A stretch of DNA of 30,980 nt from JAJPHY01 sp040754475 (lineage in GTDB: Bacteria > Actinomycetota > UBA4738 > HRBIN12). The stretch lies in contig JBFMCN010000042.1 in NCBI GenBank assembly GCA_040754475.1, positions 1 through 30,980 of the forward strand, given 5' to 3'. Below, piece by piece: positions 7,644 to 16,604 of this stretch. The notes below the pieces were generated by a model. It did not search any database. It had not been told where the DNA came from and saw only the letters and a program-made list of their open reading frames with translations. The position numbers and the translations under genes are program-made. Position 1 is the first letter of the stretch, and each line of letters begins with the position of its first letter.

Positions 7644-8699
7644 GCCGACCTCAACCTGGCTCTGGTCCCCGACGATCAGCCGGCGGTGGCCGCTCTCGTC
7701 CGAGCGCCGTACTTCCACACCTCGACCCAGGAGCGACCTGCTGATGCCTCGAACGCCCACGACCTTGCAGCCTTCCATCACGATCGAGTCCTCGATCGTG
7801 CTCGCACTCACCACGCATGCACACGAAAGAGAGACGTTCGGGCCGATCTCCGAGTCCTCGACGACCGAGCCCTCCCCTACGATCACCGGACCCCGGATCC
7901 TCGATCCCACTATCTTCGCGCCGGGCTCCACGACGACGACGCCCTCGAGCGCGGAGGACTCGTCGACCTCGCCGTCGACGCGCGCCTCGAGCGTCGAGAG
8001 CATCATGCGGTTCGCCTCCAGCAGGTCTTCCGGCCGCCCCGTGTCCTTCCACCAGCCGGTCAGCATCTCCGCGCGCACGGTCCTGCCGTTGTCGATCAGC
8101 CACTGGATCGCCTCGGTGATCTCGTACTCGCCGCGCCGGGACGGCTTCAGCGTCGCCGCCGCCTCCAGGATCGCGTCGTCGAACAGATACACACCGACCA
8201 GCGCGAGGTCCGAGATGTGCTCCTTCGGCTTCTCAACGAGCTTCACGACGCGATCGCCATCTAGAACTGCCACGCCGAAGCGCTCGGGCTCCGGCACGCG
8301 CGCCAGGAATATCTGCGCGTTCGGTCGGTGCCGGTCGAACTCCTGGACGAAACGGGTGATGCCCTCCAGGAGCACGTTGTCACCCAGGTACAGAACGAAC
8401 GGTTCCCCAGCAACGAAGTCGCGAGCGGTGAGCACTGCGTGGGCGAGACCGAGCGGCTCATCCTGCGGGATGTACTCGACGGACAGATCCCACGCCGACC
8501 CGTCCCCCACGACGGCCCGCACTTCGTCGGCGGTGGAACCGACCACTATCCCCACGTCCTTGATGCCGGCGGCGCGGATGTCTTCCAGGACCGAGAAGAG
8601 GATGGGCTTGTTCGCGATGGGAATGAGCTGCTTGGCGTTGGTGTGCGTGATCGGACGCAGCCTGGAGCCTTCTCCTCCCGCGAGCACGAGCGCCCTCAT
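7641..8699 (-). CDS. rmlA: Glucose-1-phosphate thymidylyltransferase, long form with left-handed beta-helix
   Basis: A 352-residue nucleotidyltransferase making dTDP-glucose from dTTP and glucose-1-phosphate. The N-terminal signature LAGGEGSRLRPITHTNAKQLIPIANKP is complete, with later LGDNVL, EKPKEHISDLALVGVYLF and EYEITEAIQWLI segments. Unlike the short RmlA of about 290 residues, it carries a C-terminal hexapeptide-repeat-like domain (roughly 250-345: VVVEPGAKIVGSRIRGPVIVGEGSVVEDSEIG..), as in the long RmlA/StrD group. The ATG at 8699 overlaps the stop of the LCP gene (ATGA), which decides against the start four codons upstream. It feeds RmlB and RmlD in the same operon. Confidence 0.93.
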   Translation of the reverse strand: MRALVLAGGEGSRLRPITHTNAKQLIPIANKPILFSVLEDIRAAGIKDVGIVVGSTADEVRAVVGDGSAWDLSVEYIPQDEPLGLAHAVLTARDFVAGEPFVLYLGDNVLLEGITRFVQEFDRHRPNAQIFLARVPEPERFGVAVLDGDRVVKLVEKPKEHISDLALVGVYLFDDAILEAAATLKPSRRGEYEITEAIQWLIDNGRTVRAEMLTGWWKDTGRPEDLLEANRMMLSTLEARVDGEVDESSALEGVVVVEPGAKIVGSRIRGPVIVGEGSVVEDSEIGPNVSLSCACVVSASTIEDSIVMEGCKVVGVRGISRSLLGRGVEVRRSDESGHRRLIVGDQSQVEVG

Positions 8700-10099
8700 A
8701 CGTCGGGGCACTCGATCGGGGGCGTCGTGCTCGGCGCAGGTAGCTCGTAGCGCGGCCCGATCACGACGACGACGTCCAGCCCGGCCGGCAGGAAGCGCTT
8801 CGGCGCCGGGAGCTCTCTGAGGTTCGAGAGGTACTCGCTCACGACATCCGCCATGACCTTCCCATTTGCCGACGTGGGATCGTAGTAGATCGCTGAGACG
8901 TTCTTCGGCAGATCCCCCAGGCTAGCGGCGTCCAGGAGCCCGGCCGAAGTGTCGAACCCCCCCTTGGTGAGCGTGCTCAGCACCTCTCGCGCGACACCGA
9001 GTGACGCCTTGTCGTACACACCGACGGCGATCACCGCCGGCGAGGGCGGCGTCCGCTCCTGCGTCAACCCGAGGTCGCCCAGCGGCCTGTTCTCACGGAT
9101 ACGCGTGAACAGCTCACTCGCCTGGGGCTCGACCAGCTTCACAACCGAGAGCGAACCCTCCCACGCCGGTACCGTCGGGACGACGCGGAAGTCGGCGTTG
9201 CCCGAGCTCACCCCGGAGAGCTGCCCGGCAAGGTAGTCGAGCTCGGCTGGGTTCAAGCCCTTGTCGACCACCAGGTTGTCCAGGAGAGCCGGCAAGAGCG
9301 ACGGTAGTCGCAGCAGCTCGCTCGGGCGCAGGAGCTTCGCCATGACGGCACGCAGGAACTGCTGTTGCCTCGTGATCCGCGCGAAGTCCGGGATCACGTC
9401 GCACTTCTGATGGCGCGTACGGACGTAGGCGAGCGCCGTGCGCCCATCGAAGTGCTGACAGCCGGCCTCGATGTCCAGCCCGGCATCGGGATCCTGCATC
9501 GGATACGGCACGCATATCTCGACCCCGCCCAGCGCGTTCACGAGCCCCTCGAAGCCGGCGAGATCCACGTAGAGGATGTGGTCGATCCGGATCCCTGTGA
9601 GCGCGCGGACGGTTTCGGCGACCTTCTGGGCCCCGCCACCCTGGATCCCACCAGAGAACGCCGCGTTGATCTTGTTGTAGCCGACGCCGGGGATGCTCAC
9701 CCACAGGTCGCGTGGGAACGACAGGAAGGTGGCCCTGCGCCGGTTGGGCTGGGTGTGGACCACGATGATCGTGTCGGACCGGTTCGAGCCGCCGATGTCC
9801 TCATCCGTGCCGAACTGCATCTGCTCCTCCGGCAACAGGCCCGCGCGGCTGTCGCTGCCAAGCAAGAGGTAGTTGCACGAGGTCCTCGCGCATTTGCCGG
9901 TGTATTGAGGGTCGCTCGTCCCCGATCCGCTCGGCTCGGGGATCGTCCGGATCTGGCTCCGCGTCCAGAAGTACGCCCCCATCGCGACGCTCGACACCAC
10001 GGTCACGACCAGCGAGAGGCTCGCGCCGACCGCCAGGAATGCCCGCCGGGCAGGGACTTTGCGTCCGCCGGAACGCGGCGCGGAGGACTCGGCCGACAT
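8696..10099 (-). CDS. LytR-CpsA-Psr (LCP) family cell-wall glycopolymer ligase
   Basis: A 467-residue protein with a short basic cytoplasmic N-terminus, one transmembrane helix (about residues 20-44), and an extracellular LCP domain: LLLGSDSR (78-85), RSDTIIVV (from 107), SFPRDLWV (127-134 with the conserved Arg130/Asp131), YNKINAAFSGG, and later FDGRTALAYVRTRH. A LytR_C-like domain follows around residues 350-445. LCP enzymes move glycopolymers from undecaprenyl pyrophosphate lipid to peptidoglycan. The ATG at 10099 was chosen because the membrane helix follows at the usual distance and a TAACCT hexamer lies 10 nt upstream; the open frame continues 61 codons further but into the divergent promoter region. 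Being first in the operon, it gives the cluster its likely role: a wall-attached polysaccharide. Confidence 0.92.
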   Translation of the reverse strand: MSAESSAPRSGGRKVPARRAFLAVGASLSLVVTVVSSVAMGAYFWTRSQIRTIPEPSGSGTSDPQYTGKCARTSCNYLLLGSDSRAGLLPEEQMQFGTDEDIGGSNRSDTIIVVHTQPNRRRATFLSFPRDLWVSIPGVGYNKINAAFSGGIQGGGAQKVAETVRALTGIRIDHILYVDLAGFEGLVNALGGVEICVPYPMQDPDAGLDIEAGCQHFDGRTALAYVRTRHQKCDVIPDFARITRQQQFLRAVMAKLLRPSELLRLPSLLPALLDNLVVDKGLNPAELDYLAGQLSGVSSGNADFRVVPTVPAWEGSLSVVKLVEPQASELFTRIRENRPLGDLGLTQERTPPSPAVIAVGVYDKASLGVAREVLSTLTKGGFDTSAGLLDAASLGDLPKNVSAIYYDPTSANGKVMADVVSEYLSNLRELPAPKRFLPAGLDVVVVIGPRYELPAPSTTPPIECPDV

Positions 10100-10109
10100 G
10101 TCGTGGAAG

Positions 10110-10115
10110 AGGTTA
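10110..10115 (-). promoter_or_regulatory. Putative -10 hexamer (TAACCT) of the LCP-rmlA operon
   Basis: TAACCT lies 10 nt before the ATG at 10099 within the 117-bp divergent intergenic region shared with the REC-GGDEF-like gene. No clear -35 was identified. Confidence 0.35.
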
Positions 10116-10204
10116 CCCGTCCACTCGCGACGGAATGGGGGCGACCCGTGGCGATCGTGTGGAGACCCAAGGCCAACGGTGCTCCGGCCGCGACCCGGCG
10201 CGCC

Positions 10205-10210
10205 TAAGCT
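10205..10210 (+). promoter_or_regulatory. Putative -10 hexamer (TAAGCT) of the REC-GGDEF-like gene
   Basis: TAAGCT is followed by exactly 6 nt and then the GTG start, the geometry expected when the first transcribed base is the start codon (leaderless mRNA). No Shine-Dalgarno sequence is present, which supports this reading. Confidence 0.45.
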
Positions 10211-10216
10211 ACCCTC

Positions 10217-11098
10217 GTGACGGAGACGGAGAGCGGGGCGAGAGTCCTCCTCGTCGACACCGACGATGCCCGGATAGCGCACATCCGGGCGAGCATGACT
10301 CCCGAGGGCGGCCGGCCTACCGAGCTGGAGGTTGCAGCCGGCCTCTCGTCGGCGCTCGAGCGACTCGACACGGACGCATTCGACGTCACGCTTCTCGCCC
10401 TCGACCTGACCGAGGGTCGGGGTGTCGACGCCGTGGCGTTGCTCCGCGAGCGCGCACCGAACACGCCAGTCGTCGCGATCGTCGGTGCGGACGACCTATC
10501 CGCGGCGAGCGCCGCGATCGTTGCCGGCGCCGATGACTACCTGACGCCTACCGATCTCGAAGGCCCGGTGCTTCAGCGCGCGGTTCGGTATGCGGTCGAA
10601 CGCGTAGCAATGCTGGGCGAGCTTCACCAGCGGTCGGTCGTCGACGAGCTCACCGGCCTGTACAACTCGAGCGGGTTCCAGCAGCTCGCAACCCATCACC
10701 TTCGGATAGCCGACCGAACGGAGGAGCCCGTCGTCCTCGTTTTCGTGAAGGTCGAGAACGCTCGCCAGGTCGGTGAGAAACACGGCGAAGCGGAGGAGTC
10801 ACGCCTGATCGCCGACACCGCGGACGTGCTCCGCAGGGTGGTCCGCGAGTCCGACGTGCTGGCGCGGGTCGGACCTGAAGCGTTCTGCGTCCTTCTGACC
10901 GGCAACGCGGCCGGCTCGGAGGCCGTCGTACTCTCGCGGTTGGTGGAGGCGGTCGCGACGCGCAACGCGAGGAGCGGACGCCCGAACCGCCTCGCTCTGT
11001 CGGTCGGGGCTGTCGCCTACGACCCGTTGATGCCGGTCGAGCTCGACGAGCTCATCCGGACCGCCGACGCCCGGATGCGCCGGGCCGAATCCCTGTGA
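10217..11098 (+). CDS. Response-regulator-like protein with degenerate GGDEF domain
   Basis: A 293-residue protein beginning at GTG 10217. Residues 8-125 resemble a receiver domain (VLLVDTDD acidic pocket, LLALDLTEGRG around the phospho-acceptor position, VVAIVGADD, AGADDYLTP), although the terminal Lys is not obvious. Residues 135-290 are a GGDEF fold: it starts with the usual DELTGLYN, but the catalytic GGDEF is replaced by GPEAF, so diguanylate cyclase activity should be lost. The RxxD inhibitory site (RESD) five residues before that position is intact, which suggests a c-di-GMP binding receptor. It is monocistronic, transcribed divergently from the polysaccharide operon and upstream of the CtpF-like gene. 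Its target is unknown. Confidence 0.8.
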   Translation: MTETESGARVLLVDTDDARIAHIRASMTPEGGRPTELEVAAGLSSALERLDTDAFDVTLLALDLTEGRGVDAVALLRERAPNTPVVAIVGADDLSAASAAIVAGADDYLTPTDLEGPVLQRAVRYAVERVAMLGELHQRSVVDELTGLYNSSGFQQLATHHLRIADRTEEPVVLVFVKVENARQVGEKHGEAEESRLIADTADVLRRVVRESDVLARVGPEAFCVLLTGNAAGSEAVVLSRLVEAVATRNARSGRPNRLALSVGAVAYDPLMPVELDELIRTADARMRRAESL

Positions 11099-11157
11099 GG
11101 CCGTTCGTCGCCGAAAGGTCAATGCTCGGCATCCCCGCCAGCCGCGCCTTCCCCACC

Positions 11158-11195
11158 GGGACCCTTGGGAGTGAGTTGCGGGACCCTTGGGCCCC
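11158..11195 (+). promoter_or_regulatory. Tandem DosR-like boxes upstream of the CtpF-like ATPase
   Basis: Two copies of GGGACCCTTGGG start at 11158 and 11180, exactly 22 bp (two helical turns) apart; the second is extended to a near-palindrome, GGGACCCTTGGGCCC. If transcription begins at the GTG (11231), they are centred at about -66 and -44. They resemble the mycobacterial DosR box (GGGACT-WW-AGTCCC) with a slightly wider centre, and a DosR-like regulator is encoded 8.6 kb downstream. Confidence 0.6.
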
Positions 11196-11230
11196 ATCCG
11201 TTGAGCGCGGCGTGCGCGAGTATTGAGGGG

Positions 11231-13870
11231 GTGAAGACGACCCACACGACACATGCTCGGTTCGACCTGCTCACGCCGGGCGAGACCGCGCGGCGGCTGG
11301 AAGTGGACCTCACCCGCGGCCTGGATCCCGTTCTAGCGGTTCAGCGGTTGTCCGAGACCGGCCCGAACGAGCTTCCCCCGCCGAGCAGGGAGCGCTTGGC
11401 CGTCCGCCTGGCTCGGCAGTTCCGAGAGCCGATGGCGCTGCTTCTCATCGCCGCCGCCGCCGTCGATGGCATCGGCCTCAGGGAGCACGTGAACGCGGCG
11501 GCGATCTTGTCGATCGTCGTCCTGAACGCCGTGATCGCCCTCATCCAGGAGGGCAAGGCCGCCCGCGACCTCGAAGCCCTCCGAACGATGGAGACTCCGA
11601 CGGCGCGAGTTCTGAGAGGCGGCGTCCCGCTCGTCGTTCCCTCTTCGGAGCTCGTCCCGGGCGACCTCGTTCTGCTCGCGGCGGGGGACCGGGTGCCCGC
11701 CGACCTTCGGCTGGCCGAGACCTCGTCGGTCGAGATCGACGAGTCGATCCTCACCGGCGAATCGATGCCCGTCGCGAAGGACTCGCAGGCGCTTGCCAGG
11801 GAGCACGATGTGCTGTCGGACCGCGTCGGCATGGCGTACACGGGGACCCTCGTCACGCGCGGCGCCGCTCGCGGTGTCGTCGTCGCCACCGGTCCCGGGA
11901 CCGAGCTCGGAGCCATCGCGGAACGGTTGGCCGGGCCGGAGACTTCGACGCCCCTCCAGGCCGACCTGGCCAAGCTGACCAGCCGTCTCGGCGCGATCGC
12001 CGTGCTTATCGCCATCGGCGTCTTCGTGCTGACGTTCGTACGGATAGGCGTGTCGGGGGACGCGCTCCAGCGAGCGTTCCTGCCCGCCGTCGCACTGGCG
12101 GTCGCAGCCGTGCCGGAAGGACTCGCAACGGTGGTGACCGTCGGCCTCGCCCTCGGCGTGCGACGCATGGCCGAACACGGAGCCATCGTCCGCAGGCTTC
12201 CTGCCGTGGAGACCCTCGGCTCGACCACCTTCATCCTTGCGGACAAGACCGGCACGCTGACGGAGAACCGGATGCGCGTCGACGTCGTGCTCGTTCCTGC
12301 AGGCGCGCCGGTCAGCCCGTCGGAGCTCCCCGCCGACGCCCGCATGGAGGTCGCAGAGGTCTCCGTCCTGTGCAACGACGCGGCCCTCGAACCGCCCTCT
12401 GGCGATCCTCTGGAGCTTGCGCTCCTCGAGGCCTTCGCCCGAGAGGAGCCCGACATCCGAGCGAAGGCCGGGGTGAGGCTGGCCGCCGCGCCGTTCGACT
12501 CGGAGCGCAAGAGGATGTCGACCGTCCACAGCGTCGGCGGCATTCCCATGCTGTTCGTCAAGGGGGCCCCGGAGTCGATCCTCGACCGGTGCGTCGATTG
12601 GCTTCGAGCCGGTGAGGTCGTCCAGCTCGACGAGGACGACCAGCACGCGATCCATTCCGAGGTGGAGGTTCTCGCCGGGCGCGGCATGCGAACGCTGGCC
12701 CTTGCCAGACGAACGCTGGCCCGGGTTCCCGACGATCCGGCCGAAGAAGAGTACGACCTCACCTTCACAGGGCTCGTTGCCCTCCGCGACCCGGTCCGCC
12801 CCGAGGCGGCTCACGCCGTTGCCGAATGCAGATCGGCCGGCATCCAGCTCACGATGGTCACGGGCGACCACGCGGCCACCGCAGCCGCGATCGCGGCCGA
12901 GGTGGGCCTCGCCGAGCCGGGCGCGCAGGTGCTCACCGGCGCTTCGATGCGTGACACCGGAGTACCGGACGATCCCGGCAGCGTGCCCATCTACGCGCGA
13001 GTCGACCCCGACCAGAAGCTCGCCCTCGTGGAGGCGTTCCAGTCACGTGGAGAGGTAGTGGCCGTCACGGGGGACGGCGTGAACGATGCGCCGGCGCTCA
13101 GGCGCGCGGACATCGGCGTCGCCATGGGCCGAGCAGGCAGTGACGTGGCCCGCGAAACCTCGGACATGGTCGTCACCGACGACAACCTCGCGACGATCGT
13201 GACGGCCGTGCGGGAGGGCCGCGGCATCTACGACAACCTCCGGAAGGTCGTCGACTACCTCGTGGGCGGGAACCTCTCCGAGATCTCGGTCGTCGTCGCG
13301 GCGCTGCTCCTGTTCCCCGAGCTGCACGTACCTCTGCTCCCGCTGCAGCTGCTCTGGATCAACCTGCTTACCGACGGGCTGCCCGCAATCGGCCTCGGGG
13401 TCGATCCGCCGGACCCCGGCCTCATGACACACCCGCCGAGGCGCCGCGCCGAGCGTCTGCTCACGGCACGGCGCATCGGCTTCCTCTTCGCCCGTGGTCT
13501 GTGTATAGCCGGCGCCTCCCTGGCGGGCCTGGCCATCTCACGGTTCGCCTGGAACGAACCCTGGCCCCACGCCCGCGCCGTCATGTTCACCGTGCTCGTC
13601 GTGGCCCACCTCCTCTACGCGTTTGCCGTGCGGCGCGGAGCCGGCGTGTGGTCGAACCGCTGGCTTCTCGCCGCGATCGGCGCGGGTGTCGGTCTGCAGT
13701 TCCTCGCAGTCGCCGTCCCTGGGCTCCACTCCCTGTTCGGGACGGCTACCCTCGCGCTTCGGGAATGGGCGCTCGTCGCGGTTCTGGGGGCCGTCCCGCT
13801 CCTCACCATGCTGCTCCTGCTGCCCGATCGGACCTTTGCCTCCCGGCCGCGGACTAGGATGAGGGCATGA
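11231..13870 (+). CDS. P-type cation-transporting ATPase, type IIA (CtpF/PMR1-like)
   Basis: An 879-residue ion pump starting at GTG 11231; the longer frame from 11165 would run through the operator boxes. Domain order is canonical: N-terminal cation-ATPase domain, TM1-2, actuator domain with ILTGES, TM3-4 with the ion-binding AVPEGLATV, phosphorylation motif DKTGTLTEN, nucleotide-binding domain with KGAPESIL, hinge GDGVNDAPALRRADIGVAMG, then six more membrane helices. The TM6 segment NLLTDGLPAIGLGVDPPD keeps the Asn and Asp that bind Ca2+ in SERCA-type pumps, so Ca2+ (or Mn2+) export is likely. Its mycobacterial relative CtpF belongs to the DosR regulon, matching the boxes upstream. Its stop overlaps the next start (ATGA). 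Confidence 0.9.
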   Translation: MKTTHTTHARFDLLTPGETARRLEVDLTRGLDPVLAVQRLSETGPNELPPPSRERLAVRLARQFREPMALLLIAAAAVDGIGLREHVNAAAILSIVVLNAVIALIQEGKAARDLEALRTMETPTARVLRGGVPLVVPSSELVPGDLVLLAAGDRVPADLRLAETSSVEIDESILTGESMPVAKDSQALAREHDVLSDRVGMAYTGTLVTRGAARGVVVATGPGTELGAIAERLAGPETSTPLQADLAKLTSRLGAIAVLIAIGVFVLTFVRIGVSGDALQRAFLPAVALAVAAVPEGLATVVTVGLALGVRRMAEHGAIVRRLPAVETLGSTTFILADKTGTLTENRMRVDVVLVPAGAPVSPSELPADARMEVAEVSVLCNDAALEPPSGDPLELALLEAFAREEPDIRAKAGVRLAAAPFDSERKRMSTVHSVGGIPMLFVKGAPESILDRCVDWLRAGEVVQLDEDDQHAIHSEVEVLAGRGMRTLALARRTLARVPDDPAEEEYDLTFTGLVALRDPVRPEAAHAVAECRSAGIQLTMVTGDHAATAAAIAAEVGLAEPGAQVLTGASMRDTGVPDDPGSVPIYARVDPDQKLALVEAFQSRGEVVAVTGDGVNDAPALRRADIGVAMGRAGSDVARETSDMVVTDDNLATIVTAVREGRGIYDNLRKVVDYLVGGNLSEISVVVAALLLFPELHVPLLPLQLLWINLLTDGLPAIGLGVDPPDPGLMTHPPRRRAERLLTARRIGFLFARGLCIAGASLAGLAISRFAWNEPWPHARAVMFTVLVVAHLLYAFAVRRGAGVWSNRWLLAAIGAGVGLQFLAVAVPGLHSLFGTATLALREWALVAVLGAVPLLTMLLLLPDRTFASRPRTRMRA
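13855..13860 (+). promoter_or_regulatory. Putative internal -10 hexamer (TAGGAT) before the acyl-CoA synthetase gene
   Basis: TAGGAT ends 6 nt before the ATG at 13867, inside the last codons of the ATPase gene. It fits a leaderless internal promoter, in addition to coupling with the ATPase through the ATGA overlap. Confidence 0.4.
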
Positions 13871-16575
13871 GCACGTACCCATCCCACCTGACCTCCGATG
13901 TGGTCCTTCGGGACGGCTCGACTGTTCGCATCCGGCCCGCACGCGCCGAGGATGCGACCCGCGTCGAGGACTACCTGATCGGCCTCTCCCCCGAAACCAG
14001 GCGCCTGCGCTTCTGGGGTACGGCGCTGGACATCCGCGGCACCGCGGCGCAGGTTGTCGACGTCGACTACAAGGATCACCTCACGCTCCTCGTGCTCCAG
14101 GGCGGCGACGAGGGCCGCATGATCGGCGGGGCACAGTACGTGCGCACCAACGGGGGCCGTGCCGAGGTCGGCCTGTCGGTCACCGACGAGTTCCAGGGCA
14201 AGGGGATCGGCTCCATCCTCATCGGTCAGCTCGCGCAGGCCGCCGCCGAGCAGGGGATCAGGATGTTCGTCGCCGAGGTCCTGCCCGAGAACCACAACAT
14301 GGTGAACGTATTTCGCGGCAGCGGCTTCCCCGTCTCGATCCGGGCGACGCCGGGAAGCATCGAGGTCGACTTCCCCATCACCCTTACCGAGGAGGCGATC
14401 GCCCACTTCGACCAGCGCGACACGCAGGCGTCGGTCGCGGCGATGCGCACGTTCCTCACCCCTGAGTCCGTGGCGGTGATCGGCGCTTCTCGCGATTCGT
14501 CGACGATCGGCGGCCAGCTCTTCCACAACCTGATCACGACCGAGTTCCGCGGACCTGTCTATCCGGTCAATCCGAAGGCACCGGTCGTTCACGGCGTGCC
14601 CGCGTATGCCTCCATCAAGGACGTCCCCGGTCCCGTCGACGTCGCGTTCATCGTCGTTCCGGCGCCGCTGGTCGCCCAGGTCGCGCGCGAGTGCGGAGAG
14701 AAGCGCGTGCGTGGACTGGTCGTGATCTCCTCCGGCTTCGGCGAGGTCGGCGGGGAGGGTCCCGCCAGACAGCAGGAACTGATCGACGTCTGCCGCGCGT
14801 ACGGGATGCGGATCGTCGGCCCGAACTGCATGGGAATCGTGAACACCGACCCCGAGATCAAGCTGAACGGCACGTTCGCGACCGCCTACCCCCCGCAGGG
14901 TCGTGTGGGCTTCCTTTCGCAGTCGGGCGCGCTCGGCCTGGCGGTCATGGAGTATGCAACCGAGCTGGGTCTCGGCCTGTCGACGTTCGTGTCGATCGGC
15001 AACAAAGCCGACATCTCCACGAGCGACCTGCTGGCGTACTGGGACCAGGATCCCAGCACCGACGTGATCCTTCTGTACATCGAATCCGTCGGGAACGCCA
15101 GGCGGTTCGCGCAGCTCGCGCGCGAGGCGGGCAGGCACAAGCCGGTCGTCGCCGTCAAATCGGGGCGTAGCGCGGCAGGTGCGCGGGCGGCGGCGTCCCA
15201 CACGGGCGCGCTGCTGGCTGCTTCAGACGTCACGGTCGATGCCCTGTTCCGGCAGGCCGGGATCATCCGGACCGACACCCTCGAGGAGATGTTCGACGTC
15301 GCGACCATCCTCGCAAACCAACCGCCGCCCAAGGGTGACCGCATCGGGATAGTGACGAACGCGGGCGGCCTGGGCATCCTGTGCGCCGACACATGCGAGG
15401 CAAACGGCCTTCGCGTGCTACCCCTGTCCGACGCCACGAAGTCCAAGCTCCGGGAGTTCCTGCCCGAGGTCGCCTCGGTCGGCAACCCCGTGGACATGAT
15501 CGCGTCGGCGACGGCGGAGGACTACGAGCGGGCGATCCGCATCGTCGCCGAGGACCCCGACGTCGACGCGATGATCGTCATCTACATCCCTCCCCAGGCA
15601 ACGAGAGCCGCGGAGATCGCCCACAGCATCGTCAGGGGCATCCAGGAGGTCGGCGATCGCATCCCGATCGCCACGACGTACATGTCGGCCAAGGGTCTTC
15701 CGGAAGACCTGCAGGCCGAGGGCATGCGGATCCCCTCATTCGCCTTCCCGGAGCAGGCGGCGATAGCGATGGCGCACGCCTGTGGGTACGGACGGTGGCG
15801 AGGGCGGCCCTCCGGCACGGTCCCGCGGTTCCACGACCTCCGAGCCGACGCGGCGGCGGCCGTGATCGCCGCCGGGCTCGAGAGGGACAGCGGTTGGCTG
15901 GCTGCGAAGGAAGTCGACGAGCTGCTCAGCTGCTACGGGTTGCCCATCGTGCGCTCCGAACGCGCGACCACGCCGACGGAGGCTGGTGCCGCCGCCGCGA
16001 GGATCGGCACGCCGATCGCTCTGAAGGCGTTCGGCCCCGACATCGTGCACAAGACGGACATCGGGGCGGTTCGGCTCGGGCTGTCCGGGTCGGCTGCCGT
16101 CGAGAACGCCGCGAACGAGATGGCGAGCGTCATCGCGGCGGCCGGCTTGTCCATGGAGGGATTTGTCGTCCAGGAGATGGTCACCGAAGGCGTCGAGATG
16201 CTGGTCGGCGTGGCTAATGACCCGTTGTTCGGGCCGGTGGTCGCCTGCAGCGCCGGCGGTACGGCCGTCGAGCTGGTGCGCGACGTCTCGGTCCGGGTCA
16301 CGCCCATCACGGACCTGGACGCGACAGAGATGGTCCGCTCGCTGAAGACCTTTCCGTTGCTCGACGGGTTCCGCGGTGCCCCGAAGGCCGACGTTGCGGC
16401 CCTCGAAGACGTGATCCTTCGGGTGAGCGCCCTCGTAGGGGAGCATCCCGAGGTCGCCGAGATGGACTGCAACCCGGTCATGGTTCTCTCTCACGGCGCG
16501 GTGATCGTCGATGCCCGGATTCGCGTGCAGGAAGCTCCGCCGCTGAAGCCGCTGGCAGAGGCCGCGGCCGGCTAG
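13867..16575 (+). CDS. GNAT domain fused to ADP-forming acyl-CoA synthetase
   Basis: A 902-residue fusion. Residues about 15-165 form a GNAT acetyltransferase with the acetyl-CoA loop (EFQGKGIGSILIG, 108-120). About 195-330 form a CoA-binding domain (VAVIGASRDSSTIGG), about 345-640 the succinyl-CoA-ligase-like domains (VGFLSQSGALG; SHTGALL with His near 445), and about 675-895 a C-terminal ATP-grasp domain (ALKAFGPDIVHKTDIGAVRLG). The His aligns with the phospho-histidine of ADP-forming acetyl-CoA synthetases and is lost in pure lysine acetyltransferases such as E. coli PatZ, so the synthetase half may be active: acetyl-CoA + ADP + Pi to acetate + ATP + CoA. The GNAT half may acetylate proteins. 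It overlaps the ATPase gene and thus lies under the same Dos-like boxes. Confidence 0.88.
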   Translation: MSTYPSHLTSDVVLRDGSTVRIRPARAEDATRVEDYLIGLSPETRRLRFWGTALDIRGTAAQVVDVDYKDHLTLLVLQGGDEGRMIGGAQYVRTNGGRAEVGLSVTDEFQGKGIGSILIGQLAQAAAEQGIRMFVAEVLPENHNMVNVFRGSGFPVSIRATPGSIEVDFPITLTEEAIAHFDQRDTQASVAAMRTFLTPESVAVIGASRDSSTIGGQLFHNLITTEFRGPVYPVNPKAPVVHGVPAYASIKDVPGPVDVAFIVVPAPLVAQVARECGEKRVRGLVVISSGFGEVGGEGPARQQELIDVCRAYGMRIVGPNCMGIVNTDPEIKLNGTFATAYPPQGRVGFLSQSGALGLAVMEYATELGLGLSTFVSIGNKADISTSDLLAYWDQDPSTDVILLYIESVGNARRFAQLAREAGRHKPVVAVKSGRSAAGARAAASHTGALLAASDVTVDALFRQAGIIRTDTLEEMFDVATILANQPPPKGDRIGIVTNAGGLGILCADTCEANGLRVLPLSDATKSKLREFLPEVASVGNPVDMIASATAEDYERAIRIVAEDPDVDAMIVIYIPPQATRAAEIAHSIVRGIQEVGDRIPIATTYMSAKGLPEDLQAEGMRIPSFAFPEQAAIAMAHACGYGRWRGRPSGTVPRFHDLRADAAAAVIAAGLERDSGWLAAKEVDELLSCYGLPIVRSERATTPTEAGAAAARIGTPIALKAFGPDIVHKTDIGAVRLGLSGSAAVENAANEMASVIAAAGLSMEGFVVQEMVTEGVEMLVGVANDPLFGPVVACSAGGTAVELVRDVSVRVTPITDLDATEMVRSLKTFPLLDGFRGAPKADVAALEDVILRVSALVGEHPEVAEMDCNPVMVLSHGAVIVDARIRVQEAPPLKPLAEAAAG

Positions 16576-16604
16576 CCCGACCGGCGTGCCTACCTGAGAC
16601 CTTG

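Noticed and set aside
10162..10176. GAGACCCAAGGCCAA as a DosR-like box before the REC-GGDEF-like gene
   Set aside because: Only a partial match, out of register (about -48), and without a second copy 22 bp upstream.
10100..10282. N-terminal extension of the LCP protein by 61 codons
   Set aside because: It would cross the divergent promoter and overlap the start of the REC-GGDEF-like gene; the normal short cytoplasmic tail before the membrane helix begins at 10099.
13829..13842. CGGACCTTTGCCTC as a further DosR-like box before the GNAT-ACD gene
   Set aside because: It lies inside coding sequence, has mismatches in both outer arms, and is centred about 31 bp before the predicted start rather than at -44; chance is likely.
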